DNA of 16,277 nucleotides, taken from positions 1 to 16,277 of the forward strand of contig DAOOUW010000041.1 of NCBI GenBank assembly GCA_035390885.1, given 5' to 3'. The stretch's first letter is position 1. Each line of letters opens with the position of its first letter. Both the position numbers and the translations under genes were made by a program. The DNA is from JAOAFT01 sp035390885. Lineage in GTDB: Bacteria; Bacteroidota; Ignavibacteria; UBA10030. Below, one piece after another: positions 15,825 to 16,277 of this stretch. A model generated the notes under the pieces. The model was not told where the DNA came from, did no database searches, and saw nothing but the letters and a program-made list of their open reading frames with translations.

Positions 15825-16241
15825 AACAATTCTCTTATATGGTAAACAACAATCTCAATACCAGAGCAAAAGCCTCTTATTCCCCACAAAATCCATCGTT
15901 ATTCTTTTCCAATTTTTTGAAGTTTCTACAATCATCAAATTTAACATTATCTATAGCTATCTTTCGCCCTAAAAAAATTTGTGTTTACTATGCCCTACAA
16001 TATCTTGGCATCGAATTGAGTAAGATTAAAAATTCTTTTTGATGTAAAAGATTGAAAAGAAAATATATCCTTTGTAGAAATTGCAGACAATCTGACGCAA
16101 GCGAATTTCATTTTATGAAACAGCCCACATTAAAATCTTTCTTTTTCGCCCAAATTCGTACTCCAAATTTCTGTGGTCTGGTATGATTTTCTATGGCACA
16201 CCAAATGAAATAATTATTCAAGAGAGTGAAAGGGAACGACA
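15825..16241. other. gene-poor spacer between divergent genes
   Basis: About 417 nt of A+T-rich sequence separate the divergent hybrid kinase and the gene starting at 16242. Short open frames across it show no recognisable protein and no good ribosome sites. On the + strand, TGGTATGAT at 16179-16187 looks like an extended -10 box for the downstream gene. On the minus strand TATAAG (15839-15834) is a weak -10 for the kinase. No tRNA, hairpin with T-run or long repeat was seen. Confidence 0.5.
16179..16187 (+). promoter_or_regulatory. possible extended -10 promoter of the edge gene
   Basis: TGGTATGAT fits the TGnTATAAT extended -10 pattern with one mismatch and lies 54 nt before ATG 16242. No good -35 is present, which extended -10 promoters tolerate. 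Support is modest. Confidence 0.35.
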
Positions 16242-16277
16242 ATGAAACGGATATTAACAATAGCAATAGCAATCATC
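16242..16277 (+). CDS. start of an exported protein, cut by the window edge
   Basis: The ATG at 16242 follows GAAAGGGA (16228-16235) by 6 nt and opens MKRILTIAIAII, a charged start followed by a hydrophobic run typical of a signal peptide or membrane anchor. Only 12 codons are visible, so nothing can be said about the mature protein. The ribosome site and the possible promoter at 16179 support it as a real gene start. Confidence 0.6.
   Translation, partial: MKRILTIAIAII

Noticed and set aside
1..16277. CRISPR array, insertion sequence, tRNA or rRNA
   Set aside because: I saw no regularly spaced repeats, transposase motifs, terminal inverted repeats, cloverleaf or conserved rRNA segments on either strand.

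Overview
The window reads as a stretch of ordinary bacterial chromosome with low-to-middling G+C (roughly low 40s percent by eye). It comes from a draft or metagenome assembly, because one 100-N scaffold gap lies inside tilS. Protein style suggests the Bacteroidota/Chlorobiota side of the tree, with an Ignavibacteria- or Kapabacteria-like lineage most likely. The pointers are an FtsH with a basic N-terminal extension, a SEC59-type kinase directly after ftsH, a DUF885-type peptidase beside an exported protein of unknown function, and a membrane-free PAS hybrid kinase. This placement is inference, and no rRNA or other phylogenetic marker is present to confirm it.

Region 1 (1-4135, + strand) is a tightly packed run. 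It holds truA (tRNA pseudouridine synthase), a 62-residue cysteine-rich protein, an exported protein of unknown function, a cytosolic HExxPGHH metallopeptidase-like protein, and a solitary DNA methyltransferase. Junctions are a 3-nt gap, two ATGA overlaps and one direct stop-start abutment, which implies one transcript and translational coupling. This is the least understood part of the window.

Region 2 (4145-7650, + strand) is a complete aspartate-to-NAD module in the order nadC-nadA-nadB. NadB oxidises L-aspartate, NadA condenses the product with dihydroxyacetone phosphate to give quinolinate, and NadC converts quinolinate to nicotinate mononucleotide. Region 3 (7755-9044, + strand) has an AhpD-like carboxymuconolactone-decarboxylase-family protein behind a near-consensus sigma70 promoter. 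A beta-phosphoglucomutase-type HAD phosphatase follows, and then an intrinsic terminator.

Region 4 (9063-13706, + strand) is the widely conserved tilS-hpt-ftsH cluster, followed by a membrane SEC59/VTE5-type kinase that overlaps ftsH by one base. tilS is interrupted by the gap. The flanking sequence still shows that it is one gene and that the gap must really be longer than 100 nt.

Region 5 (13745-15824, - strand) is a convergent, soluble PAS-PAS-histidine kinase-receiver hybrid with its own terminator. Region 6 (15825-16277) is a gene-poor spacer, and at the very edge a + strand gene begins with what looks like a signal peptide.

I found no mobile element, CRISPR array, tRNA, rRNA or phage gene. 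I see no clear evidence of a new multi-gene system. The best candidates for unexplored biology are the small Cys protein, exported protein and peptidase trio, and the position of a terminator just in front of tilS.
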